Assembly: GCA_046727855.1 (NCBI GenBank)
Contig: JBKPDL010000025.1
Location: 28,691 to 92,690 of the forward strand
Reading direction: 5' to 3'
Length of the DNA: 64,000 nt
Source: DASPWV01 sp046727855
GTDB taxonomy: Bacteria > Acidobacteriota > Vicinamibacteria > Vicinamibacterales > UBA2999
Below are positions 50,889-58,050 of the stretch, piece by piece (within the stretch, counting starts at the first letter, position 1; each line of letters begins with the position of its first letter). The notes below the pieces were generated by a model. The model was given only the letters and a program-made list of their open reading frames with translations. It had not been told where the DNA came from and made no database searches. Both the position numbers and the translations under genes were made by a program.

Positions 50889-51082
50889 GAACTAGCCAAG
50901 GGGTCCGGCGTGCCGCCCGCCGGATGTGGCGCACCTGCTCGCGCGCTGCCCTTGATATCCTGCTAACTCCGCGGCCCTTGGCTAGTTCTTGTTGTTGGCT
51001 TGGCGCGCTCCGCGCGCCGTAGACCGTTATGCGAGTCTACAACGCGTACAGAATTCACGTTTGTGGCCGCATAACGGTCTAA
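50889..51082 (+). repeat. Triple-hairpin intergenic repeat, copy D (extended loop)
   Basis: Hairpin 1 arms 50889-50903/50974-50988 enclose a loop about 40 bases longer than in copies A-C. Hairpin 2 is perfect at 51002-51018, hairpin 3 stem 51020-51033/51068-51081. The inner loop pair is CTACA/TGTGG, a G-T wobble where copy A has CCACA. The 483-bp gap 50698-51180 holds nothing else I can support. Confidence 0.9.
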
Positions 51083-51180
51083 GTGCGTCCCGCTCGGACG
51101 CTAGCCTCGCGCGCCACACCGTGTAGGGCGCCACGGCGTTGGTGGCATGTACGGATCTGTGGCATTGTGGAATCTGATCG

Positions 51181-51822
51181 ATGGCGCCCATCGTTCCCGA
51201 TCCCCGGAAGATCAAGAGCTTTCGCACCGAGGCGGCGTTCGCGGCATGGATGAAAGCGAACCATGCCCGCGAGACCGAGATCTGGGTGAAGATTCACAAG
51301 AAAGGTTCGGGCCTGCCGACGGTGACGGCTGCGCAGGCGCTCGACGTGGCCTTGTGCTGGGGCTGGATCGACGGCATCCGCAAGTCTTTCGACGAACGGT
51401 CCTTTCTGCAGCGCTATACGCCGCGGCGGGCGGGCAGCGTCTGGAGCCAGATCAATCGCGATCATGTGGCGCGGCTGACCGCAGCGGGTCGGATGACGCC
51501 GCACGGCCAGCGGCAGGTGGATCTCGCCAAAGCCGATGGCCGCTGGGACGCGGCCTACGCTCCGATTCGCAACGCGAACGAAGCGACCATTCCCGACGAT
51601 CTCCGCCGCGCCATCGAGGCCAACCCGCGGGCACGCACAACCTTTCGCACGCTCGGTCGTCTGAACCTGTTCGCGCTGGCGTTTCGCACCAACAACATGA
51701 AAACGCCGGCCGGGCGCACGAAGAAGATCGCAGCGCTCGTCGCGATGCTCGCGCGCGGCGAGACCATCGTTCCGGAACGCCCACGCGCCGTTCGGACCGC
51801 AAACGATGACGCGTCACGTTAG
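51181..51822 (+). CDS. YdeI/OmpD-associated family protein
   Basis: 213 residues. The family pattern is clear: FRTEAAFAAWMKANHARETE, IWVKIHKKGSG, VTAAQALDVALCWGWIDGIR, YTPRRAGSVWSQINRDHVAR. Also called bacteriocin-protection proteins; biochemical function unknown. Cytoplasmic. The methionine-salvage genes follow on the same strand. Confidence 0.88.
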   Translation: MAPIVPDPRKIKSFRTEAAFAAWMKANHARETEIWVKIHKKGSGLPTVTAAQALDVALCWGWIDGIRKSFDERSFLQRYTPRRAGSVWSQINRDHVARLTAAGRMTPHGQRQVDLAKADGRWDAAYAPIRNANEATIPDDLRRAIEANPRARTTFRTLGRLNLFALAFRTNNMKTPAGRTKKIAALVAMLARGETIVPERPRAVRTANDDASR

Positions 51823-51937
51823 CTCTCGCGCGACCGGCGCCCGTCGACGTCTTGTCCGGGAAATTCGGTGTCGTTCAGGAAGGCCCGCTCTCGGTCTGCA
51901 GGATGATTGCCCTTCGACTGCGATCGGCGCACAATCG

Positions 51938-52561
51938 GTGATCGTGGCGCCCGATTCTGCCGACATCGCGGAGCAGCTCGCGGAGATCGGTCGGCGGTTC
52001 GACGCCCGGGATTGGGTGCTTGGGACGAGCGGCAATTTCAGCGTCGTGCTCGGGCGCGACCCGCTCTGGTTGCTGATGACGCGCAGTGGCATCGCGAAGG
52101 GCACGTTGACGGCTGATGGAACTGTGGAGGTCGATGCCGAGGGATCGGCACTTCGGCCGGGCGCCGGAAGACCATCGAGGGAAGCGTTGCTGCACATCGA
52201 GATCGCCGCGGCTCGCGCTGCCGGTGCGGTGTTGCACACGCATTCGATCTGGAGCACAGTGCTGTCGGACCGTCATGCGCCCGCCGGCGGACTCGCCATC
52301 ACCGGTTACGAGATGCTGAAAGGTCTCGCCGGCGTCTCCACGCATGAACACCACGAATGGATTCCGATCCTCGAGAACGATCAGGACATGTCGCGTCTTG
52401 CCGGCCGTGTTCGGCAGATGCTCATCGAACAGACGGCGTGCCACGCGTTTCTGCTGCGCCGCCACGGGTTGTACACTTGGGGTGATACCTTGCCCGACGC
52501 GGTACGACACGTCGAGATTCTCGAGTTCCTGCTCGAGGCGGTCGGCCGAACGGACAGATGA
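51938..52561 (+). CDS. mtnB: Methylthioribulose-1-phosphate dehydratase
   Basis: Start taken at GTG 51938 (207 aa); GTG 51944 is equally possible and the longer frame overlaps ydeI-like. Class II aldolase fold with GTSGNFSVVL, zinc ligands in AVLHTHSIWSTVLS, STHEHHEWIPILENDQD and RRHGLYTWGDT. Converts methylthioribulose-1-phosphate to the diketo acid in the methionine salvage pathway. First of three linked salvage genes; mtnA and mtnK/mtnN are not in the window. Confidence 0.87.
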   Translation: MIVAPDSADIAEQLAEIGRRFDARDWVLGTSGNFSVVLGRDPLWLLMTRSGIAKGTLTADGTVEVDAEGSALRPGAGRPSREALLHIEIAAARAAGAVLHTHSIWSTVLSDRHAPAGGLAITGYEMLKGLAGVSTHEHHEWIPILENDQDMSRLAGRVRQMLIEQTACHAFLLRRHGLYTWGDTLPDAVRHVEILEFLLEAVGRTDR

Positions 52562-52573
52562 GGAGGCACCATC

Positions 52574-53143
52574 ATGGCCATCGTGAGAATTCCGTCCGAC
52601 AACGTCGTGCTTCACGACCCGGACGCGATCGGCGCATTTCTCGGACGCTACGCGATCGAGTACCAACGGTGGATGCCCAACCAGCCGGTTGCCGCGGATG
52701 CCTCGGCGGAAGACGTGCTGCGCGCGTACGCGCCCGAAGTAGACGCGCTGAAGCAGCGCGGCGGCTACGCGACCGCGGATGTGATCGACGTCAGACCCGA
52801 GACGCCGAATCTCGACGCCATGCTCGCCAAGTTCAGTCGCGAGCATTGGCATGACGAAGACGAAGTCCGCTTCATCGTCGAGGGTCGCGGTCTCTTCCAC
52901 GTCCATCCCGCGAGTGGGCCGGTTTTCGCGATCGAAGTCGAGGCCGGCGATCTGATTCGCGTCCCGCGCGGCACGCGCCACTGGTTCGACTTGTGCGCCG
53001 ATCGCCGCATTCGCGCCATTCGCCTCTTTCAGGATCCGTCGGGCTGGACGCCGCACTATACCGACAGCGACATCCACAAGGGCTTTCAGCCCGTGTGCTT
53101 CGGTCCGGCCTACGTGTCCGCGAGCCCAGCGACACACGTGTGA
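52574..53143 (+). CDS. mtnD: Acireductone dioxygenase
   Basis: 189 residues with GAGGAGG upstream. Cupin with metal ligands in EHWHDEDEVRFIVEGRGLF (HxHxxxE type) and the last His in RGTRHWFDL. Cleaves acireductone to 2-keto-4-methylthiobutyrate and formate (iron form). Its TGA overlaps the next start as GTGA, giving coupling to mtnC. Cytoplasmic. Confidence 0.92.
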   Translation: MAIVRIPSDNVVLHDPDAIGAFLGRYAIEYQRWMPNQPVAADASAEDVLRAYAPEVDALKQRGGYATADVIDVRPETPNLDAMLAKFSREHWHDEDEVRFIVEGRGLFHVHPASGPVFAIEVEAGDLIRVPRGTRHWFDLCADRRIRAIRLFQDPSGWTPHYTDSDIHKGFQPVCFGPAYVSASPATHV

Positions 53144-53901
53144 ACGGCGCGCCGGCGACGGACGCCCGAGGCGCCGTTCTACTCGACATCGAAGGTACGA
53201 CCACACCCATCGCGTTCGTGACTGACGTGCTCTTCCCCTACGTGCGGCAGCACCTGCGATCGCATCTCGAGGATCATGCCGGCAGCGCCGAGCACGAAGC
53301 GCTCCTCACGCGTCTGCATGATGATCACGCATCGGCGCTCCGTGATGGCGAGGCTGTCCCGCCCTGGATCGAGGAGCCGCCGAGCGCACGGCTGTCGGCG
53401 ATCGCTGCCTATATCGAGTGGCTGATGGATCGCGATCGCAAATCGACCACGCTCAAGGATCTCCAGGGGCGGATCTGGCAGGACGGCTACCGGCGTGGCG
53501 TCCTCGTCGGGAGGGTGTTTCCCGATGTGCGTCCAGCGCTGCAGCGTTGGCGCGCACAGCGTCTCGCCATCGCCATTTTTTCGTCAGGCAGCGTGCTGGC
53601 GCAGCAACTTCTCTTCCGCCACTCGTGCGACGGGGATCTCACCGGTTTCGTGCAATGGTATTTCGACACGCGGATTGGAGCGAAGGCCGATCCGGAGAGC
53701 TATCGCCGAATCGCGGCGGCCATGGGGCTTCCCGCCCAGACCTGTATCTTTCTCTCCGACGTCACGCGTGAGCTCGACGCGGCAAGCACGGCCGGCATGC
53801 AGGCGCAGCTCGTGGTCCGACCAGGCAATCCTCGCGTCTCGACAGCGCATGGCTTCGAGACGATTCGCAGCCTGGACGAGGTCATCCTGCGTCACGAGTG
53901 A
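53140..53901 (+). CDS. mtnC: Enolase-phosphatase E1
   Basis: Start at GTG 53140, overlapping the mtnD stop. 253 residues. HAD motif I is VLLDIEGTTTPIAFVTDVLF, motif II is IAIFSSGSVLAQQLLF and motif III/IV in FLSDVTRELDAASTAGMQ. Converts the diketo-5-methylthiopentyl phosphate to acireductone. The order B-D-C with overlapping ends supports a single transcript, in a bifunctional HAD enzyme as usual for bacteria. Confidence 0.92.
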   Translation: MNGAPATDARGAVLLDIEGTTTPIAFVTDVLFPYVRQHLRSHLEDHAGSAEHEALLTRLHDDHASALRDGEAVPPWIEEPPSARLSAIAAYIEWLMDRDRKSTTLKDLQGRIWQDGYRRGVLVGRVFPDVRPALQRWRAQRLAIAIFSSGSVLAQQLLFRHSCDGDLTGFVQWYFDTRIGAKADPESYRRIAAAMGLPAQTCIFLSDVTRELDAASTAGMQAQLVVRPGNPRVSTAHGFETIRSLDEVILRHE

Positions 53902-54491
53902 GAACGAAATGGTTCGGGAAGCCGTTGATGCGTCGGCGTGACGCGATTGACATGCTCGGCGGCAGCGGCGTCGAGACGCTCGGGCCGACGACTTGGGCCG
54001 ATCTTGGATGCGGCGATGGCACCTTCACGCTTGCGCTTGCGGCCCTGCTCGCGCCAGACAGCACCATTCACGCGATGGACCGCGACAGCTGGGCGCTGCG
54101 CAAGATTCCTTCCGCGCATGATGGCGTGCGCATCACGACGCACATCGGAGATTTCACGAATCGGGCGTGGCCATTCGCGAATCTCGATGGCATTCTCATG
54201 GCCAACTCGCTGCACTATGTCGAGAATCAGGCCGCGTTCATTCGCACATGCGGGCCGCAGATGACCTTTCATCGCCGTTTCCTCATCGTCGAATACGACA
54301 CGGACGAAGCGAACCGATGGGTGCCGTATCCCGTGAGCCGAACCATGTTGACGGCTCTCTTCGCACGCGCCGGTTACGTATCCATCACGTTCTTGCGTTC
54401 ACGGCCATCACGGTACCGGCGTGTGTCGCTCTATTCGGCGCTGATCAGCGCAGACACGCATGGCGCCAGTCGGTCGGGCTCAGCCAGTTGA
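53898..54491 (+). CDS. Class I SAM-dependent methyltransferase linked to methionine salvage
   Basis: Start at GTG 53898 (GTGA overlap with mtnC); ATG 53928 is an alternative. 197 residues with motif I WADLGCGDGTFTLALAALLA and motif II IHAMDRDSWALRK, plus LDGILMANSLHYVE. The overlap implies co-translation with the salvage genes, and its SAM use could feed that pathway. Substrate unknown. Confidence 0.82.
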   Translation: MRTKWFGKPLMRRRDAIDMLGGSGVETLGPTTWADLGCGDGTFTLALAALLAPDSTIHAMDRDSWALRKIPSAHDGVRITTHIGDFTNRAWPFANLDGILMANSLHYVENQAAFIRTCGPQMTFHRRFLIVEYDTDEANRWVPYPVSRTMLTALFARAGYVSITFLRSRPSRYRRVSLYSALISADTHGASRSGSAS

Positions 54492-54549
54492 CGAAACACG
54501 CGTGGAAATGTTCGCCGTGTTTGCACACGTTAGGTCGGTGAGGTTCCAG

Positions 54550-54879
54550 ATGATGTTCACCAAACGCCTTCGCGAAGGCATCCGGCGCGGCAGAATCAGA
54601 TGCAGTATTCGCGTCTGGACGCGCCCGCATGTCAAGGTGGGCGGCCGTTACAAGATGGAGGACGGCCACATCGTCGTGGATTCGATTGCGCCAATCACCT
54701 TCCGCGACGTCACCTACGATCTGGCGCGTGAATCGGGTTTCGAGAGCGTGGACGATTTGCTGGCGATCGCAAGACACGGTCGCGGCGACAAGGTGTACTT
54801 GATCCGCTTCCATTACTTGCCGCCGGGCGCGTGGGACACGCCGAGGTGGAGACATCGCCAGAGGACAGAGTCGTCGTAA
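54550..54879 (+). CDS. ASCH-domain (PUA-like) protein
   Basis: Start at ATG 54550 with GAGG upstream. 109 residues: MMFTKRLREGIRRGRIRCSI, RVWTRPHVKVGGRYKMEDGH, IVVDSIAPITFRDVT and DKVYLIRFHYLPPG. The pattern matches bacterial ASCH proteins, which are thought to bind RNA or hydrolyse modified nucleosides. Cytoplasmic, function unproven. Same strand as the salvage operon, 58 bp after the methyltransferase. Confidence 0.7.
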   Translation: MMFTKRLREGIRRGRIRCSIRVWTRPHVKVGGRYKMEDGHIVVDSIAPITFRDVTYDLARESGFESVDDLLAIARHGRGDKVYLIRFHYLPPGAWDTPRWRHRQRTESS

Positions 54880-55039
54880 TCAATGGCAACGTGGGCGTTC
54901 ACTGGAGCAGCGCGCGCTCCGGGTCATTGGACTGACCTGCCCGCAGTGACTTCTCCCATATCGCCGCACACTCCGCTGCTTACGGCTCGAGATTTTTCTG
55001 ATAGATTGCCGGGAAATGCCTGATCTCCTTGGAGGATCC

Positions 55040-55402
55040 ATGCTCCTGATGTTCACGACAAGAAACGTCCTGTCGGCCACTGCGTTCACATTCGCCATCG
55101 GCATGGCGATGGCATTGGCAGCAGGTCAAGGTGATGCACAGATCAAACGCGGGCAGGAGGTTTACAACGCGCAAAAGTGCATGGTGTGCCACGCCATTGC
55201 GGGCAAAGGCAACAAACAGAATCCGCTCGACGGCGTCGGCAAGAAATTGACCGCAGACGAGATCCGAGAGTGGATTACTCACCCGACGGAAATGTCCGCA
55301 AAGACCAAGTCAACGAAGAAGCCGCCGATGCCAGCCAAATACGGCACTCTGCCTGCCGCTGATATCGACGCGCTGGTGGCCTACATGGCGAGTCTGAAGT
55401 AG
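55040..55402 (+). CDS. Monoheme cytochrome c (periplasmic)
   Basis: Start at ATG 55040 after GGAGG; ATG 55016 is possible. 120 residues. Signal peptide (VLSATAFTFAIGMAMALAA), heme motif CMVCH in YNAQKCMVCHAIAGKGNK, a distal Met in KKPPMPAKYG, and C-terminal LVAYMASLK. Class I cytochrome c for periplasmic electron transfer. No obvious redox partner gene on this strand nearby; the cytochrome at 57640 belongs to another operon. Confidence 0.88.
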   Translation: MLLMFTTRNVLSATAFTFAIGMAMALAAGQGDAQIKRGQEVYNAQKCMVCHAIAGKGNKQNPLDGVGKKLTADEIREWITHPTEMSAKTKSTKKPPMPAKYGTLPAADIDALVAYMASLK

Positions 55403-55419
55403 GGGTGAGGAAGGGTCGA

Positions 55420-55480
55420 AAAAGGGGTCAGACCCCTTTTTCGAGGCAGCGGGGAAGGGAAAAGGGGTCAGACCCCTTTT
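55420..55480. repeat. Two copies of the GGGGTCAGACCCC palindromic repeat
   Basis: Copies at 55420-55440 and 55460-55480, each A4-GGGGTCAGACCCC-T4, separated by 19 bp. They lie between the cytochrome c and STAND genes and could form a terminator. The same repeat sits inside the coding region at 23786-23806. Confidence 0.85.
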
Positions 55481-55517
55481 TCACCCGTTTTTCGCAGCAG
55501 TGCGATACTGCCGAGGA

Positions 55518-57596
55518 ATGGCAATCGAGCTGAACCTCAACGGGCGCGATCGCGACCTGGTTGTTGCTGGTGGCGATGGCAACGCGCAGGTTGAGGCACT
55601 TTCGATATACGCCGCAATCACCGGTCAAATCGCCGTAGGTCGTTATCTCCTGGAGATCGGCGACCCGTGCGGCGCCTTGATACGCGAGGTGTCACGCACC
55701 GGGCGGGCGCCCATTCGTCCCAGGCCGACGCCGATCCTCGTCCGCCCGAGATTGATTCGCGGGCTGATCGATCGTCGGATGGAGTTGGCCGCGGCGCTGT
55801 CGGCGCTGGACACAGGCCTTCCCATCGAGACGAATGGCGACCCCGGTATCGGCAAAACGGCGGTTCTCCGACACCTCGCGCATCATCCGCGAGCTGCGTC
55901 GTTTGCGGACGGCATCGTCTACGTATCGGCACGGCACCAACCCTCCGCCGATCTCCTGCAGCTCATCTTCGAAGCCTTCTACGAGATCGACGCGATTTTC
56001 AAGCCTACTGACGCGGAGATCCGGCGCGGTCTGCAGGACAAGCAGGCGTTGATCCTTCTCGACGATGTTCACCTGGCGCAGCACGAGCTGGAGCAGGTTC
56101 TCGATATTGCGCCGCGATCCACGTTCGTCGTGGCGGCGCGTGAACGATGCCTCTGGGGCGAGGCGCGAAATCTGGCTCTCAAAGGCTTGCCAGTGGAGGA
56201 TGCCGTCTCGCTCTTTGAGCGAGAGATCGAGCGCTCGCTCGACGTGGCGGAGCGATTGGCGGCAGCCAGTCTCTGTGCGGCTGTTGGTGGGCACCCGTTT
56301 CGGGTCAAGCAGGCCGCTGCCATCATTCGCGAGCAGGCGGCCCCGCTCCGCGAGTCGGCGCGCACCATCGCACCGGACACCCTCATCACGGAGTTGATCG
56401 CCTCGATCGACGAGAAGCAGCGCCGCGCTTTGCTGGCCTTGACGGCGCTGCCTGGAGTGCCGCTACAGGTGCAGCACGTCTCAGGCATTGCGGAAGTAAC
56501 GGACCTGGAGCCCTCGTTGGTGACGCTCGTCCGTCGAGGCCTCGTTGTCAGCAGCCAATCGCGGTATCAACTCGCGGACGGTGTCAGCGACCGGCTCCGC
56601 AGAAGCGACGATTTGAAGCCTTGGCTGAATCGTGCCATCACGTACTTCACCGCGTGGGTCGAACGGAACCGGCGCAGCCCGAACAAGTTGATTCAGGAAT
56701 CCGAAGCGCTCTTGTGCGTGCAGCAACACGCCGCTGACACAAGGCGTTGGGGAGAGGTTCTTCGGCTGGGTCGGCTCGTTGAGGGAGCACTGGTCCTCGG
56801 CGCGCGATGGGGCGCCTGGGCGATCACCCTTGAACGATCGATCGCCGCGGCAAAGGCAATCGGCGACCCATCAAGCGAAGCCTGGGCGCTTCATCAACTC
56901 GGCACACGAGCCTTATGTCTCGGCGAGCCCGACATCGCGCGGGCGTGGTTGAGCCAGGCCGTAGCGCTGCGTGAGGCGCTGCACGACACTTCCGCTGCCG
57001 CGGCCAGCCGGCGACATCTCGGTTTCGTCCTCGCGCCCGTATTCGATCACTCCCGCACGCGCTCCAGAATGCCCATTCGTATGGCGAAGACGCGAAGCAT
57101 CGGTGCCCTGTCGCTCACCGCGTTGCTTTGTGCGACCATTGGATGGCTCGCCGTTGCCACCATGCAGGGGGCGCTCCCGTGGGGATCCTGGAACGGTGCC
57201 AGCGTCGCTCCGTTCCAAAGCGATCCTGGAGGAGCATCGCGAGCATCACAGCCCGAACCGGCGCGTGCTGTCCAATTGGACCCCGAGGTAATCCCGGCGA
57301 CAGGCGAGCCGATACTTACTTCCCGAGCGCCGCGCGAACCGATCACGGAGACGGCGAACATCCTCATCTTTACCGCGCGACCCGGCTCGATCATCACCGC
57401 CGCATCCACAGAGCTCTGCTACGCTGTCGACGGCGCGCTCCAAGTCCGCATTGAACCGGGGATAGGCGAGGTCGACGCCACGAGCACGTTGGCTTGTGTT
57501 CGCGTTGCGCCAGTACGGACGACGACTTACGAACTCACCGCGTTCGGCCGCGATGGCGTTCAGGTTCGCCAACAACTGGTGATCGTCGTGAGGTGA
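55518..57596 (+). CDS. Membrane STAND NTPase (NB-ARC-like) with extracytoplasmic Ig-like domain
   Basis: 692 residues from ATG 55518. Walker A in ETNGDPGIGKTAVLRHLA, Walker B in ALILLDDVHLAQHE, sensor FVVAARERCLWGEARN and a GxP-like GGHPFRVKQA motif define a STAND/NB-ARC ATPase at about 80-290. Helical winged-helix and TPR-like repeats follow, then one transmembrane helix at about 525-550 (SLTALLCATIGWLAVATM) and a C-terminal beta domain (ILIFTARPGSIITAAS, PVRTTTYELTAFGRDG). It is therefore inside-out: ATPase cytoplasmic, Ig-like domain outside. Role unknown; regulator or immune-type switch are options. Confidence 0.78.
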   Translation: MAIELNLNGRDRDLVVAGGDGNAQVEALSIYAAITGQIAVGRYLLEIGDPCGALIREVSRTGRAPIRPRPTPILVRPRLIRGLIDRRMELAAALSALDTGLPIETNGDPGIGKTAVLRHLAHHPRAASFADGIVYVSARHQPSADLLQLIFEAFYEIDAIFKPTDAEIRRGLQDKQALILLDDVHLAQHELEQVLDIAPRSTFVVAARERCLWGEARNLALKGLPVEDAVSLFEREIERSLDVAERLAAASLCAAVGGHPFRVKQAAAIIREQAAPLRESARTIAPDTLITELIASIDEKQRRALLALTALPGVPLQVQHVSGIAEVTDLEPSLVTLVRRGLVVSSQSRYQLADGVSDRLRRSDDLKPWLNRAITYFTAWVERNRRSPNKLIQESEALLCVQQHAADTRRWGEVLRLGRLVEGALVLGARWGAWAITLERSIAAAKAIGDPSSEAWALHQLGTRALCLGEPDIARAWLSQAVALREALHDTSAAAASRRHLGFVLAPVFDHSRTRSRMPIRMAKTRSIGALSLTALLCATIGWLAVATMQGALPWGSWNGASVAPFQSDPGGASRASQPEPARAVQLDPEVIPATGEPILTSRAPREPITETANILIFTARPGSIITAASTELCYAVDGALQVRIEPGIGEVDATSTLACVRVAPVRTTTYELTAFGRDGVQVRQQLVIVVR

Positions 57597-57639
57597 GAGC
57601 GATTGCCCAAGTCCGCGCCGGCGATTCAAGGGTTGCCGC

Positions 57640-58050
57640 TTATTGCCGGAGACGATCCAGCAGTGCCTTGAGCAAGGGCACGCTCGCTGCTGAGGGCGAT
57701 GCCGATTGGCGCGAGCGCAAGTAGGCGTGGATGTCGGCGAGATCTTGTGCCGGCACGTTCGGATACGACGGCATTCCCGGTGTCGATGGCTTACGAAGGT
57801 AGGCGATGAACGCGTCCTGCGATCGCGCCATCGGCACGATTCGCGGCACGCCGAGAGCGGTGGTCTCGCCGTTATGGCCATGGCACGCGTAGCAGCGGTA
57901 GGTCTGCTCGTAGACGCTTTTGCCTCGCGCCGCATCGCCAGTGATCACCGCGGAGCCGGGCGTCTGACCCGAGGCAACAGCGGCCGTAAGCGCAAGCGCT
58001 GCAGCGGCGATCCGCGCGGCTCGCCGGTGGAATGGCCCGCTCGCGATCAT
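57640..58050 (-). CDS. Cytochrome c (periplasmic), operon with ThDP enzyme
   Basis: 136 residues. Signal peptide (ARIAAAALALTAAVASG), heme motif in QTYRCYACHGHNGET and Met in PGMPSYPNVPAQD. Start overlaps the stop of the ThDP-enzyme gene as ATGA, so it is made with that enzyme and could carry electrons from it. Class I cytochrome c. Confidence 0.88.
   Translation of the reverse strand: MIASGPFHRRAARIAAAALALTAAVASGQTPGSAVITGDAARGKSVYEQTYRCYACHGHNGETTALGVPRIVPMARSQDAFIAYLRKPSTPGMPSYPNVPAQDLADIHAYLRSRQSASPSAASVPLLKALLDRLRQ

Noticed and set aside
55420..55480. Tandem palindromes as a plasmid or phage replication origin
   Set aside because: Only two copies with no replication gene, and the same palindrome occurs inside a coding region at 23.8 kb.
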